Origin: Furcasterigmium furcatum
Taxonomy: Eukaryota; Ascomycota; Sordariomycetes; Glomerellales; Plectosphaerellaceae
NCBI GenBank assembly: GCA_001599815.1
Contig: BCIA01000004.1
Coordinates: forward strand, 4,242,082-4,306,081
Length of the DNA: 64,000 nucleotides
Direction: 5' to 3'
Shown: positions 52,323-63,059 of the stretch, piece after piece
Position numbering within the stretch: the first letter of the stretch is position 1
How the letters are laid out: each line of letters opens with the position of its first letter
The notes under the pieces: model-generated
Databases searched by the model: none
Told to the model about the DNA's origin: nothing
What the model saw: the letters and a program-made list of their open reading frames with translations, nothing else
Program-made: the position numbers and the translations under genes

Positions 52323-54316
52323 ATGACTGCCGAGTGGACAGCCCGTGGTCCCACCGCCTCGAGGTCGAGGATGCCCTACAAGCCGACCCATCGCAGGTCG
52401 CGACACGGATGTCTGCGTTGCAAGAGCACCAAAGTACGAGGACCGACGTCTTTCCGATGGAGAGAGCCGCCAAATTGACAGCGAAGTAGGTCAAGTGCGA
52501 TCAGAAAAGGCCGTCTTGCACTCGATGCGAGGATCGTGGGATGCAATGCCCAGGGTACGTCCTGAGTCTTCGATGGGCCTCGAAGAACCAGCTGGAAGCC
52601 CCCGCCTCGTCCAGCCGCGATGAACCGATGACACCGAGTTCCACAGATCATGTTGAACCGGAGGGAGATGATACTTTCAACGGCATGGCCCAACCGCTTG
52701 CTCCATGCTCATGGCCATCCGCATCCTATGCGAGCCAGAGACAGGAGTCTCCAACAAACCAGACAATGTTTCCTCTGCCTGACCAAACCTTTACAGACTC
52801 GCTCGAAGATGGTGCTGAGCTCACCAACATGGAATACGCGACTCCAGACTGGACGACAGCCCCATACGTATCGCCTCTACAGCTGTGGATGGCGAGCGGT
52901 GACTTGAACCTCAATGTCGCGCCACACTTCGGCCCGTTCAGCCTGGACTGGAATGCCTTCATGCCAGAAGCTGCTTGCCCGGAAACCGCCAGAGCTTCTC
53001 CCCCCTTGCCGAAAGAAGTCGTCTGCCGATCGTCGGCGCTGGTGGATTACTTCTTCCAGGAGGTGATAGCTCTGTACTGTGCTTGGGACAGCCATACCAA
53101 CGTGATGAGGCACATGGCCGAGAACAGATGGCAGTCGTCGGAGGTGCTGTACCACACCATCCAGAGCATGGCAGCGGCGTGCCTGTCGGAGAACTTCCCC
53201 GACTTGGCTTCCACTGCGGCCTCGGAACACAACCTGGCCTTGCAGTGTCTGTCAACCGCACCGAGCCCACCAGACAGACAAGATATGATGCTGTCTGTCA
53301 TCCTCCTGGGACCGACGTCAAGCTGGCATGATCCAAGCAATCTGGCCCGTGAGACCCTTGCCACGGCAGAGGAGATGCTGCACGAATGCTCTCAGGACGA
53401 CTGCGGCGATGCCTCGGTTGGATTCTTCCAGGCAGCTGTCGACTACTGGACCATGCTCCTGTCCTTCATGATGGACCTCAACCCGGGCCAACGACACAGC
53501 AACACGCATGGCAGGCTCGTGGGGCCTTCAGCTGCCGCCGCCGACGCCTCACCGCCCCATCCTTTCACAGGGATATCACAGGACATGGTCAAGATTCTTT
53601 CACAAGTCGGCGGGCTGGTCTACCGGTGTCGCAAACGAAAGGCCGAGGCCCAGTTCATCACAGACCAGGACCTGGATTTCTTTAAACAGTGCATACGGGA
53701 AGCCCGCCACCTGGAGAGGCAGCTCCTAGCACAGCGGCCGGCCAGCAGCCTCGAGGTGCGGGACCTCGGCGACCCGAGAACAACACCGGAGCATCTGCGC
53801 AAGATGGACGACGCCTACCGCTTCACCGGCCTCCTGCAGCTCTACCGCGTCTTCCCCGACCTGCTCTCGGAGCGCTACAGCCCCTGGAAGGAGGACGATA
53901 TCCTCCGGATCCGGGCGGCGACGAAGCCCTGCACCAGGGACGAGCGGGACTCATGGCTGAAGAGCCTGGCGATGCACATACTCAACATCATACGCGGGAT
54001 CCCCTTCGAGTCGAGGACACGCTGCCTGCAGCCTTTCATCCTGGCAGCTTGCTCGAGCGAGCTGCGGCGTCCGCGGCAGGCTGGCTCGACGCGGGATGGA
54101 GTTGACGATCTCAGCCACGTCGCCATCGAGCTCATGCGAGCGCGCGACTTCATACAGTCTCGCCTTTCCTCATATCGACACGTGTTGCCGTTGCGGAAGA
54201 TCTCACAGATCCAGGAGCTAGTCTCCAACGTCTGGGCGCTGCTTGACGCCGGTGTCAGTGATGTGTACTGGCTGGATGTGTGCCTTCAGAGGCAGCTGGT
54301 CACTCTCTTATCCTGA
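52323..54316 (+). CDS. Zn2Cys6 transcription factor, fungal_trans_2 type, second
   Basis: Predicted regulator of the surrounding catabolic genes. Exons 52323-52433 and 52490-54316 give 645 residues. The zinc cluster C30, C33, C40, C47, C50, C57 is completed only when the 56-nt intron (GTACGA...AAGTAG) between K37 and V38 is removed. It reads GCLRCKSTK then VKCDQKRPSCTRCEDRGMQC, followed by the linker CPGYVLSLRWASKNQ typical of this class. A helical regulatory domain follows, with an internal polar, Ala/Pro-rich gap at about residues 345-365. It shares its promoter with FAD oxidase 1, an arrangement common for pathway-specific regulators and their targets. Its tail-to-tail neighbour is FAD oxidase 2, only 88 bp away. 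Confidence 0.9.
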
Positions 54317-54404
54317 CCAGGCGGGACGGATCCCGGGCCATTTTGAGGGGGCCAATGTATCGAGAAAGAATGCCGCAGATATATATGCACTATAAGTGAG
54401 ATGC

Positions 54405-56052
54405 CTACCAGTCACCGGTCCGGGCAATCGAAGCCCACTTGGCCATCGCGCGGTCCATCGTGAGATCCTCCCTCACCCTCTTCTCGTCGATGAGGAAGCA
54501 CTTGGGGAACCACGCCGGCACACCTTCCCCAGCGATCATGCCAACCAATGCCTCGCCCGTCAGCCAGGCCTTGTCCATGCCGTACCCGTTGTACGCCCCG
54601 GCAATCCACTCGCCCTCGCCAGTGCGCCCTGAGGCCGTTCCCGGGAGGTTCCCGACGAGCGGGAGGCCGTCAGAGGAATGGCCCATGATACCAGTCCACA
54701 TGGCCCTGATCTGCGGCTTCTCCCCCGCGGGCCAGCCTTCGCGGAAGTACGTGGGGAGAAAGGAGAGGAGCGCTTCCATTGCCTCGGCCGATACCGTCGT
54801 GTCGTCTCCGGAGATGGTCTTGAAGAGGCTCGAGCACTCGTTCCCGACCCAGATGTCTCCCGTCCGAACATTCTGCTGCAGGTAGAACAGGCCTTCTCGA
54901 TATAGGCCCGTGCTGGTGTCCAGCTCGGTCTTGATCAGGGACGTCCAAGACCGGTCGCCTCCGATATTCTCTAGGTTCGGGCCCGCCTTTTGGACAGACA
55001 TTGTGTTGCGAAAGGGGTACACATGCCCGAGAAGGGGACGCAGCAGGTGGGCGGCATGCCCGTTTGTGCAGTGGATGACCTGCTTTGCGAAGATGGCTCC
55101 CCGAGGCGTGATGACCGTGTACGGGTAGTCAGAGGAGCCAGAGGTCGAATGGGCAATGTCGGTCACCGGTGTGTAAGTCTCGATTGCGAGACTATCTGGG
55201 TACAGAAGCAGAAGGCGCTCAAATATGCCCGTCATCAGTCGGTATGGCCAGACAGCCCCGGCCCTGTGCTCTGTGGCTCCGTATCCTCCTTTGACGTTGC
55301 GAGCCTGGTCAGAAGGATGATCAGCATTGGACTTTCTCCACGGAGTTGGTCTCTTTCCAACAAACCTCGAACAACTCATCTTCATCTAAAGTGCGGTGCA
55401 GGTTTGCGTGTTCCGGGATGGCGGCCCTGAACGCAGCCAGAGACTCCTTAGCCCCGGCCCAGACGTCTTCGTCCTTTGCCACCATGGTCTTCCACAGTTC
55501 GCGGATCTCGCACTCGTCCTGCAAGTCCTGGTCCAGGCTGCCGATGAGGCTCAAGAGCCGCTCAACATTCAGGATGCTGAACCTCGCCATATCATTCGCG
55601 TTCTCAACGCCGAAACGCCTCACCAACGTGGTGTAGATATGCCCAATGGGCGAGACCAGCTGACCGCCGTTGCGACCCGTCGCGCCGCTGACGAGCCCTC
55701 GCGCCTCGAGCACCGTGACATGGGGAGGCTTGCCGGCGACTCGGAGCTTTTCGTTCTGCAGCAAGGCTTTCGTGACACTGCAGCCGGTGATTCCAGAGCC
55801 GATGACCACGAAGTCCGTCTGCTGTGGGAGAGTCTGGGACTTGATGCTACCGACCCTCGGATGAGGCGGCTCTTGCCAGAGGGAATGGGTAGGGCTTGGT
55901 CTTGGTATCTCGGGATCTCTGTAGAGCGCCTCCTTCAGCCTGGCCACGAAGGCAGCGGGGAGGCCGAGTTGATCTTCGTTCTCTGGCCCCCGGAGTGCCC
56001 TCGCCACGGCAAGGAGCCGGTCTTGTGCTCTTCGTCTCGAGTCGGTGTTCAT
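54405..56052 (-). CDS. FAD-dependent oxidoreductase (DAO family), copy 2
   Basis: Second oxidase of the same superfamily, 528 residues from exons 55366-56052 and 54405-55304. About 90 extra N-terminal residues precede FVVIGSGITGCSVTKALL. Then come GATGRNGGQLVSPIG, ITPRGAIFAKQVIHCTNGHA and MWTGIMGHSSDGLP. The C-terminus has WIAGAYNGYGMDKAWLTGEAL, the FAD-closing motif. The two copies are clearly diverged in sequence, so this is not a recent tandem duplication. Intron donor GTTTGT, acceptor CTGACCAG; phase 0. It is divergent from the permease over 885 bp. The substrate is not predictable; gamma-glutamylated amines, N-methyl or N-alkyl amino acids and saccharopine-like compounds are candidates. 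Confidence 0.9.
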
Positions 56053-56936
56053 GGCGGTGCTTGTGTAGCTCTGATTTTGAACACCACGGCGTCGAGGCTT
56101 GCAGAGTGACACTTGATCAGGGGCATTTTATGAGTGGCAACGAACATGGATGGGCTCCAGGCTCGAGCCCTCATGTGCCTTCCAAAAGGGTTCAGAACCC
56201 GAGCATCGTGGAGATGTGACACTGCCAGCTGGGGATGGGCCCATGATGCATGCCCCTGAGGGGGTCGAGTCAAGGGTCGAGTCAGGGGCACCACCCGAAT
56301 GTCAAGTTCCTTCTCCAACTTGAATGGACTCAGCGCCAACCCGTTTTCAGAACATGTTAAGCGGACAGCAATGATTGGGGGCCTCCGAAGCGATGTGGAC
56401 CGTCTCCGGGTGCTTGGGAACATCACCAGATCCCGGCTCTGCCCCCCTCTCGAGCATCAAAATTACCCGATTAGGATTTGTTTGCCGATACATCCTCTGG
56501 AAGCTTATCCAGCCTGTTTCCCCTCGTCCCAATCTCTCCCCTCGAATGGCCCGGCGCGGCACCTGGCTATCTGTCAGTCAACAGAACCCGACAACAACGA
56601 GCGAGGAGGCCCTGGCTTCCGGTCTGTCCCCAGTCCCCAGTGACGTTCGATGTCTGATCAGCCCGTAAGCAAGCCCGCTTATCGAAATCGCGGGGCTCCA
56701 TGTTTTAGTTTCGCTCACAGCCGCAGCAAGATGGCGCGGTCCCCGTTCCGGCCTGAGACCCGTGGATGATAAGAGTTCATCTGAGCTGCGCGTGCTGCCG
56801 TCGACAGGTCTATAAGTTGATCAGCATACGTCCACCACGGAGGAAGCACTCAGACGCATCGATTCAGCAGTGTCTACTACCACACCTCGACTCAACCCAA
56901 CTCCCCTTTCTTACCAACCCTTCCTTCAGGAGAAGC
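56053..56936. promoter_or_regulatory. Divergent promoter of FAD oxidase 2 and the permease
   Basis: 885 bp between divergent starts. The tandem pair of GGGTCGAGTCA at 56262-56284 lies 210-230 bp from the oxidase start. No coding gene is seen. Confidence 0.55.
56262..56284. repeat. Tandem 11-bp direct repeat GGGTCGAGTCA x2
   Basis: Copies at 56262-56272 and 56274-56284 separated by one A. Each contains GAGTCA (reverse TGACTC), a half of the Gcn4/CPC1 site, and the pair sits between divergent oxidase and permease genes. Regulatory meaning is inferred. Confidence 0.6.
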
Positions 56937-58789
56937 ATGGCGCACCTCCCTCAACAGCCGTCGACGGACAAAAAGACGCCGTCAGGCGACAATCAGATGG
57001 ACCCCGAGAAGGCCTCATCATACCAGGTCCAGGCTGCTCCTGTCCAGGCCACTCGTCGAGGCCTGAGCCCCAGGCATGTCCAGCTGATGGCCATCGCGAG
57101 TGGCATCGGCGTCGGCCTCTTCGTCGGCATCGGCGGCGTACTTCGGAACGCCGGACCTCTTCCTCTTCTCATAGGATACATCATCTACGGCCTGGGTTTC
57201 ATCTGGCCAACCGGCCTCAACGTGGCAGAGATGGTTGCCTGGCTGCCCATCCGCGGCTCCATCTATGAGCTGGCCGTCCGCTACGTAGACCCTGCCCTCG
57301 GCTTCGCCATGGGATGGACATACTTCTTCGCCGGCGCCATGCTCGTGTGCACAGAGTACGCCGCCGTGGCCACCGTTGCGGCATACTGGAACACCGATAT
57401 CAACCCTGCGGTCTGGGTCGCCATCAGCATGGTGGTCTGTTACTTCCTGAACATGGTCGCAGTCAAGTCAGTCCTCTCCTCGTTACCCTGACAAGAAAGC
57501 AGAGCTGCCGAACTAACATGATGGTGGTCTGGTCCCTCAGGTGGTATGGGGAGACAGAGTTCATCATGGGCTCGACCAAGATTCTCCTCCTGTTCGGACT
57601 GATCCTGGCGACATTCGTCACCATGGTCGGCGGAAACCCGCGACATGATGCCTACGGATTCCGCAACTGGGCAAACGGAGACTTCGCCCACCCGTACTAC
57701 ACGGACGGCGCGACGGGATACTTCCTCAGCATCTGCATCTCAGTGAGGTACGCCGTCTTCACCGTGGCCGGCCCCGACATCCTCTCCCTGGCCGCGGGAG
57801 AGATCCGCAACCCACGAGTGACCATCCCCCGCGTCGCAAAGATGATCGCCGCGCGCATCATAACCTTCTACGTCCTGGGAGTCCTGGCCGTGGGTATCAT
57901 CTGCAACTCGCGAGACCCCCGTCTGCTGGGCGCCATCGCCTCTGGATCTGCGGGAGCGGCTGCCTCGCCCTGGGTCCTCGGCCTCCTCAGCACGGGCGTA
58001 TCTGGTTTCTTGCCACACCTGATCAACGCCCTCATCCTCATGTCGGGCCTCTCGTGTGGAAACGCCTTCCTCTACGCGGCAAGCCGAACGCTGTACTCGC
58101 TTGCCCAGGACGGACAGGCCCCCAAGATACTGCTAAAGTGCACAAAGGCTGGCGTCCCTGGCGTCGCCGTCACCGTCGTGACCGTCATATCCTTCCTCAC
58201 GTTTCTGACCGCGTCCAACGAGGCCAGCACCGTCTTCCAGTGGTTCCTGGAGCTCACCACTGTCTCGCTGGTGGTCAACTTCACCGCCATGTCAGTCGTC
58301 TTCATCGGATGGTCGCGGGCTCTCAAGGCCCAGGGCATCCCCCGCCGGGGACGCAATACCCCGAAGAAGTCGCGCTGGAGCATTTTCAACCGAAAAGACA
58401 CCGCACCTGCCCCCGACGAGGCCGAAGGCGGCATCATCTTCCCCTACATCGCTCCCTTCGCTACATGGACTCCTTATACCTGCTTGGCCCTCGGGAGCAC
58501 AGTCACCATCTTCATCGGCTTCGACGTGTTTCAACCCTTCTCCGTCAGGGGCTTCATCACAAGCTACTTTGGCCTCGCCTGGTTCACTGTTATGTTTGTA
58601 TTTTGGAAAGTATTCAAGCGCACCAAGTTGGTTGACCCCGCAAACGTTGATATCTTCGCTGGAGGACTCAAACATCAGATTGACGAGGACTGCCGTGTTT
58701 GGGAGGAGGGCTCGGCTCAGGAGGCGGAGAGGCAGAGAATCCGGGAGATGAATATCCTCGGCAGGGCTTGGGTCAAGACATGGGGCTAA
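56937..58789 (+). CDS. APC-superfamily amino-acid/amine permease
   Basis: Plasma-membrane uptake transporter of the fungal amino-acid permease (YAT) group. Exons 56937-57466 and 57541-58789 give 592 residues with about twelve membrane helices. TM1 carries the unwound GIGVGLFVGIGGVLRNAGPL. Then IIYGLGFIWPTGLNVAEMVA, YELAVRYVDPALGFAMGW and the charged loop AAGEIRNPRVTIPRVAK follow; SCGNAFLYAASRTLYSLAQDG is the conserved cytosolic segment before TM9. The soluble N-terminus (about 40 residues) is polar and has Lys residues suitable for ubiquitin-mediated turnover. The intron has branch GAACTAAC and acceptor CCTCAG. Paired with FAD oxidase 2 head to head, it probably imports the compound the oxidases use; the exact substrate is unknown. 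Confidence 0.92.
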
Positions 58790-59029
58790 GGTCTCTGCTT
58801 CATTGACGCGCAACACCCATTTACTGCATTGTGGCTGCGGTCATGGTGCTTTGCAATGTATACATGTTCCTCTCCTGGATCTCCAGATGATACCTTCTGC
58901 TGATGACAAGGAACACTATCTATGGTCCTAGGATCTAGGTGAAGTAGGATACAGCGCCCGAGGTCCTTCCAGTCCAAAGTGAACTATCCCCCGGCACGAG
59001 CCAGCCAAACGTCCCAGCCGGTGCGTGAT
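58790..59029. other. Short convergent gap
   Basis: 240 bp holding the 3' ends of the permease and the oxygenase gene. Confidence 0.5.
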
Positions 59030-62000
59030 CTACGTGTCGAAAAGCACCGTCAGGCTGGTCGGGAATGGCCCGTAATGCCGTTGTAAGACGTCAAGGTACC
59101 GCTCGTTTCCTAGGCCATTCTCGCCCGAGACGACCCTGAGACGACCTCGCGGGCCAGGAGCAGGACGCAGGTTCTTCAGCCGTGCCACAGTCCTCAGCAT
59201 TTCTACCAGAACAAGGCGGCTGAGCGGGCTGCCCAAGGCCTGATGGGGCCCGTGTCCAACAAAGTGGTACCTCTCAAGAGGCCGGGAGAGGATGATCTCC
59301 TGTGGCTGAGGGTAGAGCGATGCATTTACGGCAAGATCGGACTACATGCCGCAACGTCAGCCCCCGTTGGAACGAATCATGTCACATAATGAAGTTCTTC
59401 ACTCACAAAGCTGACAGCGAGTTTGCTTCCTTCGCGTATGGGCAGAGGATACCCGGGGATCTCAACATCTTTGGCTGCCGTCTTGAAGATAGTGTAGTTT
59501 CCATTCAGACCTGCCACTGGTTAGCTGGGGCACGAGGGCATGTTTACTGGCAAGCGCACGGATTGCTTCAAGCGCAAAGTGCAAGAGCACTTCATCGCTG
59601 TCGGCTCCCTCGGCAGCTCTTTGGATCTCCTTCCAATGCGAAATACCTTGGCCTAAGTAAAAGTCGACGACTTGAGCCAGCATTCGGGAATGATGAACGG
59701 CAAAGGCAGCGATGGTCGGCATGATGTTGATCCAGGCAATCTCGCATACGCTGGTACCTGCACTCAGGAATTGCCGAACGTAGTCAATGCCCAGCTTCTT
59801 CAGTTGATTCCCGACGACCTTTTGTTTGAGATACTTGAGAGATGACTCGATCAAGGCAATTCCTGGCACAGTGTTGATCTTGACCTCCAGTGCTTCGCCG
59901 AGTGCAACAGCCAGGGGTCGAGCGGCTGCGCGGATGAGGTGTGACCTGGAAGAGGGGAGGTCCACGAAGAGAACGAGGAAAACCAGTGCAAGGGTCTTGT
60001 AGAGTTGGGTATTGGAGAAGTTGCCTTTGGAGTCGCCAAGCCTCTTCAGGGGTAATGGCAGGAGGGATCCCAGGAATGCCAGAGGTACTTCATTCTGTCA
60101 GTTGCTGATCTATGTCACCACGGGTGACCCCAAGCAGTCGAACTGACCGATGTTGGCAAAGTCCTCCACGATGTCAATCTGACGCGTTCCGTTTGCTCCT
60201 CCAATCGAGATCGCAACGGATTGAAGGTGATGTGAGAAGTCTTCGAGTGCCTTCTTGCATTCCTCACGAAGCTCACTACGGAATAGATGCTCCTCAAGCC
60301 GTGCTCTTCGCTTCTCGAAGTCCGTCCCGTAAGGGCCGATGTGCAGCCCGGGTTTCCCCATGAGATAGTTGAGTTGTGGCTTCCAAGACTCCGTAACCAG
60401 AAGCTTGTTTTCCATGACGGCCTCGACAGCAGAAGGGTCGATGAGACGGAGCCTTGGCGGTGACTTGACGTTTTCATCATCGAACTTGTATCGCGATTTT
60501 CGGCCCAGGTCCGCCATGATCTCCTTGTTCGTCTTGGGTGTTACCATCGGAAGATGGGCATAAATGCTGTTGGAATCGAAGGAGTTGGGAAGTGCCCGAA
60601 GCAGCAGCTTGTAGAACATGCATCCGTCGTCGATGGATGGGTCCGATTCGACCTCGCAGTATCTGAAGGATCGTACTTAGCTGAAAATGCCAGGTCTGAG
60701 GTACCATCAAACTCACCCCCAGTTTGTTAGGCTTTGCGGGTGGTAATCTATGGTGTAGAAGCGGTCCTAAGTTGTCAGCTGTTCGCTATCATTCCGCTTC
60801 AACAACACCCCAGGGGCACCTACTCCTCTCACCAGCGACACCGCATCGGATAGAATTGCCCTGCTGAGGGTGTGCGGTGGGCAAAGTCCGCTGCCAGGGT
60901 CCATCGACGGCTTTGCGTCCTCCGATACCAGCCCAGGGTACATTTCGACATAATCGGGGTGGCCATACAAGGCACGGAGGCGATCAGCAACCAGGGGGTC
61001 GGGGTTGATGTCCTCGAACTTTTCAGCCGGCTTGAGACCAAAGAACCTGATCACGTCAGAGGGTTTTAGTCAGTTGCGGGAGAGTCAACTCACTTCCGAA
61101 ACTCGTTGAAGGTCGCGGCTCGCCATGCTCGGGCCTGTTTCATGCCCAAGACTTCGACTACGAACATTGCTGGAGGAGTGTTGTTCGGCCCAAAGGCTCC
61201 TGGAAGGCCGTCAATATAGGTAGCCGGGGCTTTCATAGTCCTCGGAGAAAGTCACCTGCTGGGTCCCGTACGCTTTCCTTCCAGAGGTGAGCGAGATCTT
61301 GGTCGCTAAACTTGCCTTCCGCATCCCTCTCCAGACCCCCAAAGGTCCGGTCTTCGGGGCGATCAGGAATAGAGGCCAGGAAGCTTGCCATGCTGGCCAA
61401 ATGCTCTTGAAACGTATGTTGCTGCTTGATCTCTCCTACATGGGCTGCAGTAACCTCTTCCACCCACTGCTGCTAGATATGTAAGTCACCGGGCTTTGTC
61501 AAACGTGGCAGTCACATTCTGACCTTCTCATCGCGCTGGCTGATGACCGAGTGCCATCGATACACCCTGGAATACTATGATCAGTGTTTGTCGCGCCTTG
61601 ACCGGGTTCATCATACAAATTGAACTCGAAGCTGCAGTGGTTGCCAACCGCCATCTCAGTAGCCCCCTTTTCCGTTTCGATTCGCGGGTCCAAGCACCTA
61701 GCAAGCCTGTTTAGTCAGGTTTCCACGAAGATATCGGACGCGAATACCATGTGGATTTGGTCCGGTTGAGGCCAAGAATGATGCGCAGATAATCATGAAG
61801 AATAATGTTGATGAAAAGACCACAGACAACCAGTCTGCCCGTTTGGAATAAGTCATTGTCATGCTTCTTCCATGCTGCCTCCAGCTTCGACCCAGCCATC
61901 GATTCCTCAGGCGGAGTAAATCGCTGCCCTTCGTTGATCCTGGCAAGATTCTCGACTACCCAGTTGTGATAGCGGCTCAGGAGCTGTTGGGCATGTCAGA

Positions 62001-63059
62001 TGGCCCGGGGAACATTTTCTCAGGACGATACTAACCACGAGCAAGCAGCTGACGCCAGGAGGGAAGCCCAAGATTCGACGCTCGGCAAAGCAGTCTGATT
62101 TCAATCTCCCATCCTTGAAGGTGCGTACGGTATCCTGTTCTTCCTGATTGCTGCCATAGAGAGGAGCGAGGTCGAGATAGGATGAAGTCAATGAGACGCT
62201 GGGGTCTTCGTGCGAGGTCTTGAAGAGGTCGTGAATGATGAGGCTAGAAGCATGGTCGGTCAGCTGCAGAGTTCAGCCGGCCTAGGAACAGCAGTTGAGA
62301 TGGCATAGGCACCTTGCAAAGTAGAAGAAGACACTGGATAGGCCGCTCGGGTGAGGCTTGAAGCCGCTCCCCTTTCGCGACATGAGGAGGTCAAAGACGA
62401 GCTGAGGGTCTGGCTGCACCGGGGGCAGCATGCTCGCTGGCTTGACAGTCCTGGCATACGGCAGTCCGGCTCTGCCCAGATTCGGCGCATGCGGGTTGTT
62501 GAAAGAGCCGTCAGCTTGGCGGTAAGTGTACAGGTCACCGAGGGGAGAGCGTGGTGGGTGATCGAGGCTATTCTAGAGCTCAGCGATAATCGTCTGCGTC
62601 AGAAGTCGGCGATTGGGTCCGTCGGGCATGGCAGATACCAGCTATGGAAGATCAGGAACCGCAAACACGTTGTCGCTTGTGATCTTTTCGTACCTGGGCA
62701 ATCGTCTCAAGCTTCATGGAGCGGTCATTCGTGGGCTTAAGCTTGTTGAACTCCTTCTCCAGCACAGACACGACGCTATCGAGGTCTGTTACGCCGAGTT
62801 TGTGCACATTGCTGACCATAGCGGGCTCAGGCGCCCGGAACTGGCTGATAGCGAGGGGTGGTTTCGGCAGCAGCTCGCTAGAACCGCCGACGACGTGAGC
62901 ATGCTTCTGGAAGAGAGCATCTATCCCGCTCGACTGGGGCTGATCTGGCCTCGGAGGCGGAGGCGGTGCTGGCGGAGGCGTGGCCGGGCGCTTAGATCGT
63001 CTGGGAGGATCATCATGGCCGAGAGACGAGAGGATGTAGCGTCTCAGGGCTGATCGCAT
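59030..63059 (-). CDS. ppo: Psi-producing oxygenase (linoleate dioxygenase-P450 fusion), P450 half defective, in-frame TAG
   Basis: Oxylipin-forming enzyme of the PpoA/PpoC family. Fourteen exons: 62694-63059, 62313-62641, 62036-62243, 61748-61983, 61617-61697, 61524-61566, 61256-61466, 61094-61199, 60824-61046, 60717-60766, 60148-60662, 59560-60087, 59407-59510, 59030-59341; 1103 residues. The peroxidase half keeps the distal His (IIHDLFKT, H236), YLDLAPLYGS, and EFNLVYRWH with Tyr409 and His412. The C-terminal P450 half has GHGPHQALG where PpoA-type proteins have Cys as heme ligand (Ala1035), and AVHHSR in place of the ANxxQ isomerase motif. All joints stay in frame, but codon 145 is TAG where family members have Trp (EL*NSLDHPP). 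Either the gene is a recent pseudogene or intron 1 uses this TAG as acceptor, which would remove 23 residues in frame. Confidence 0.85.
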
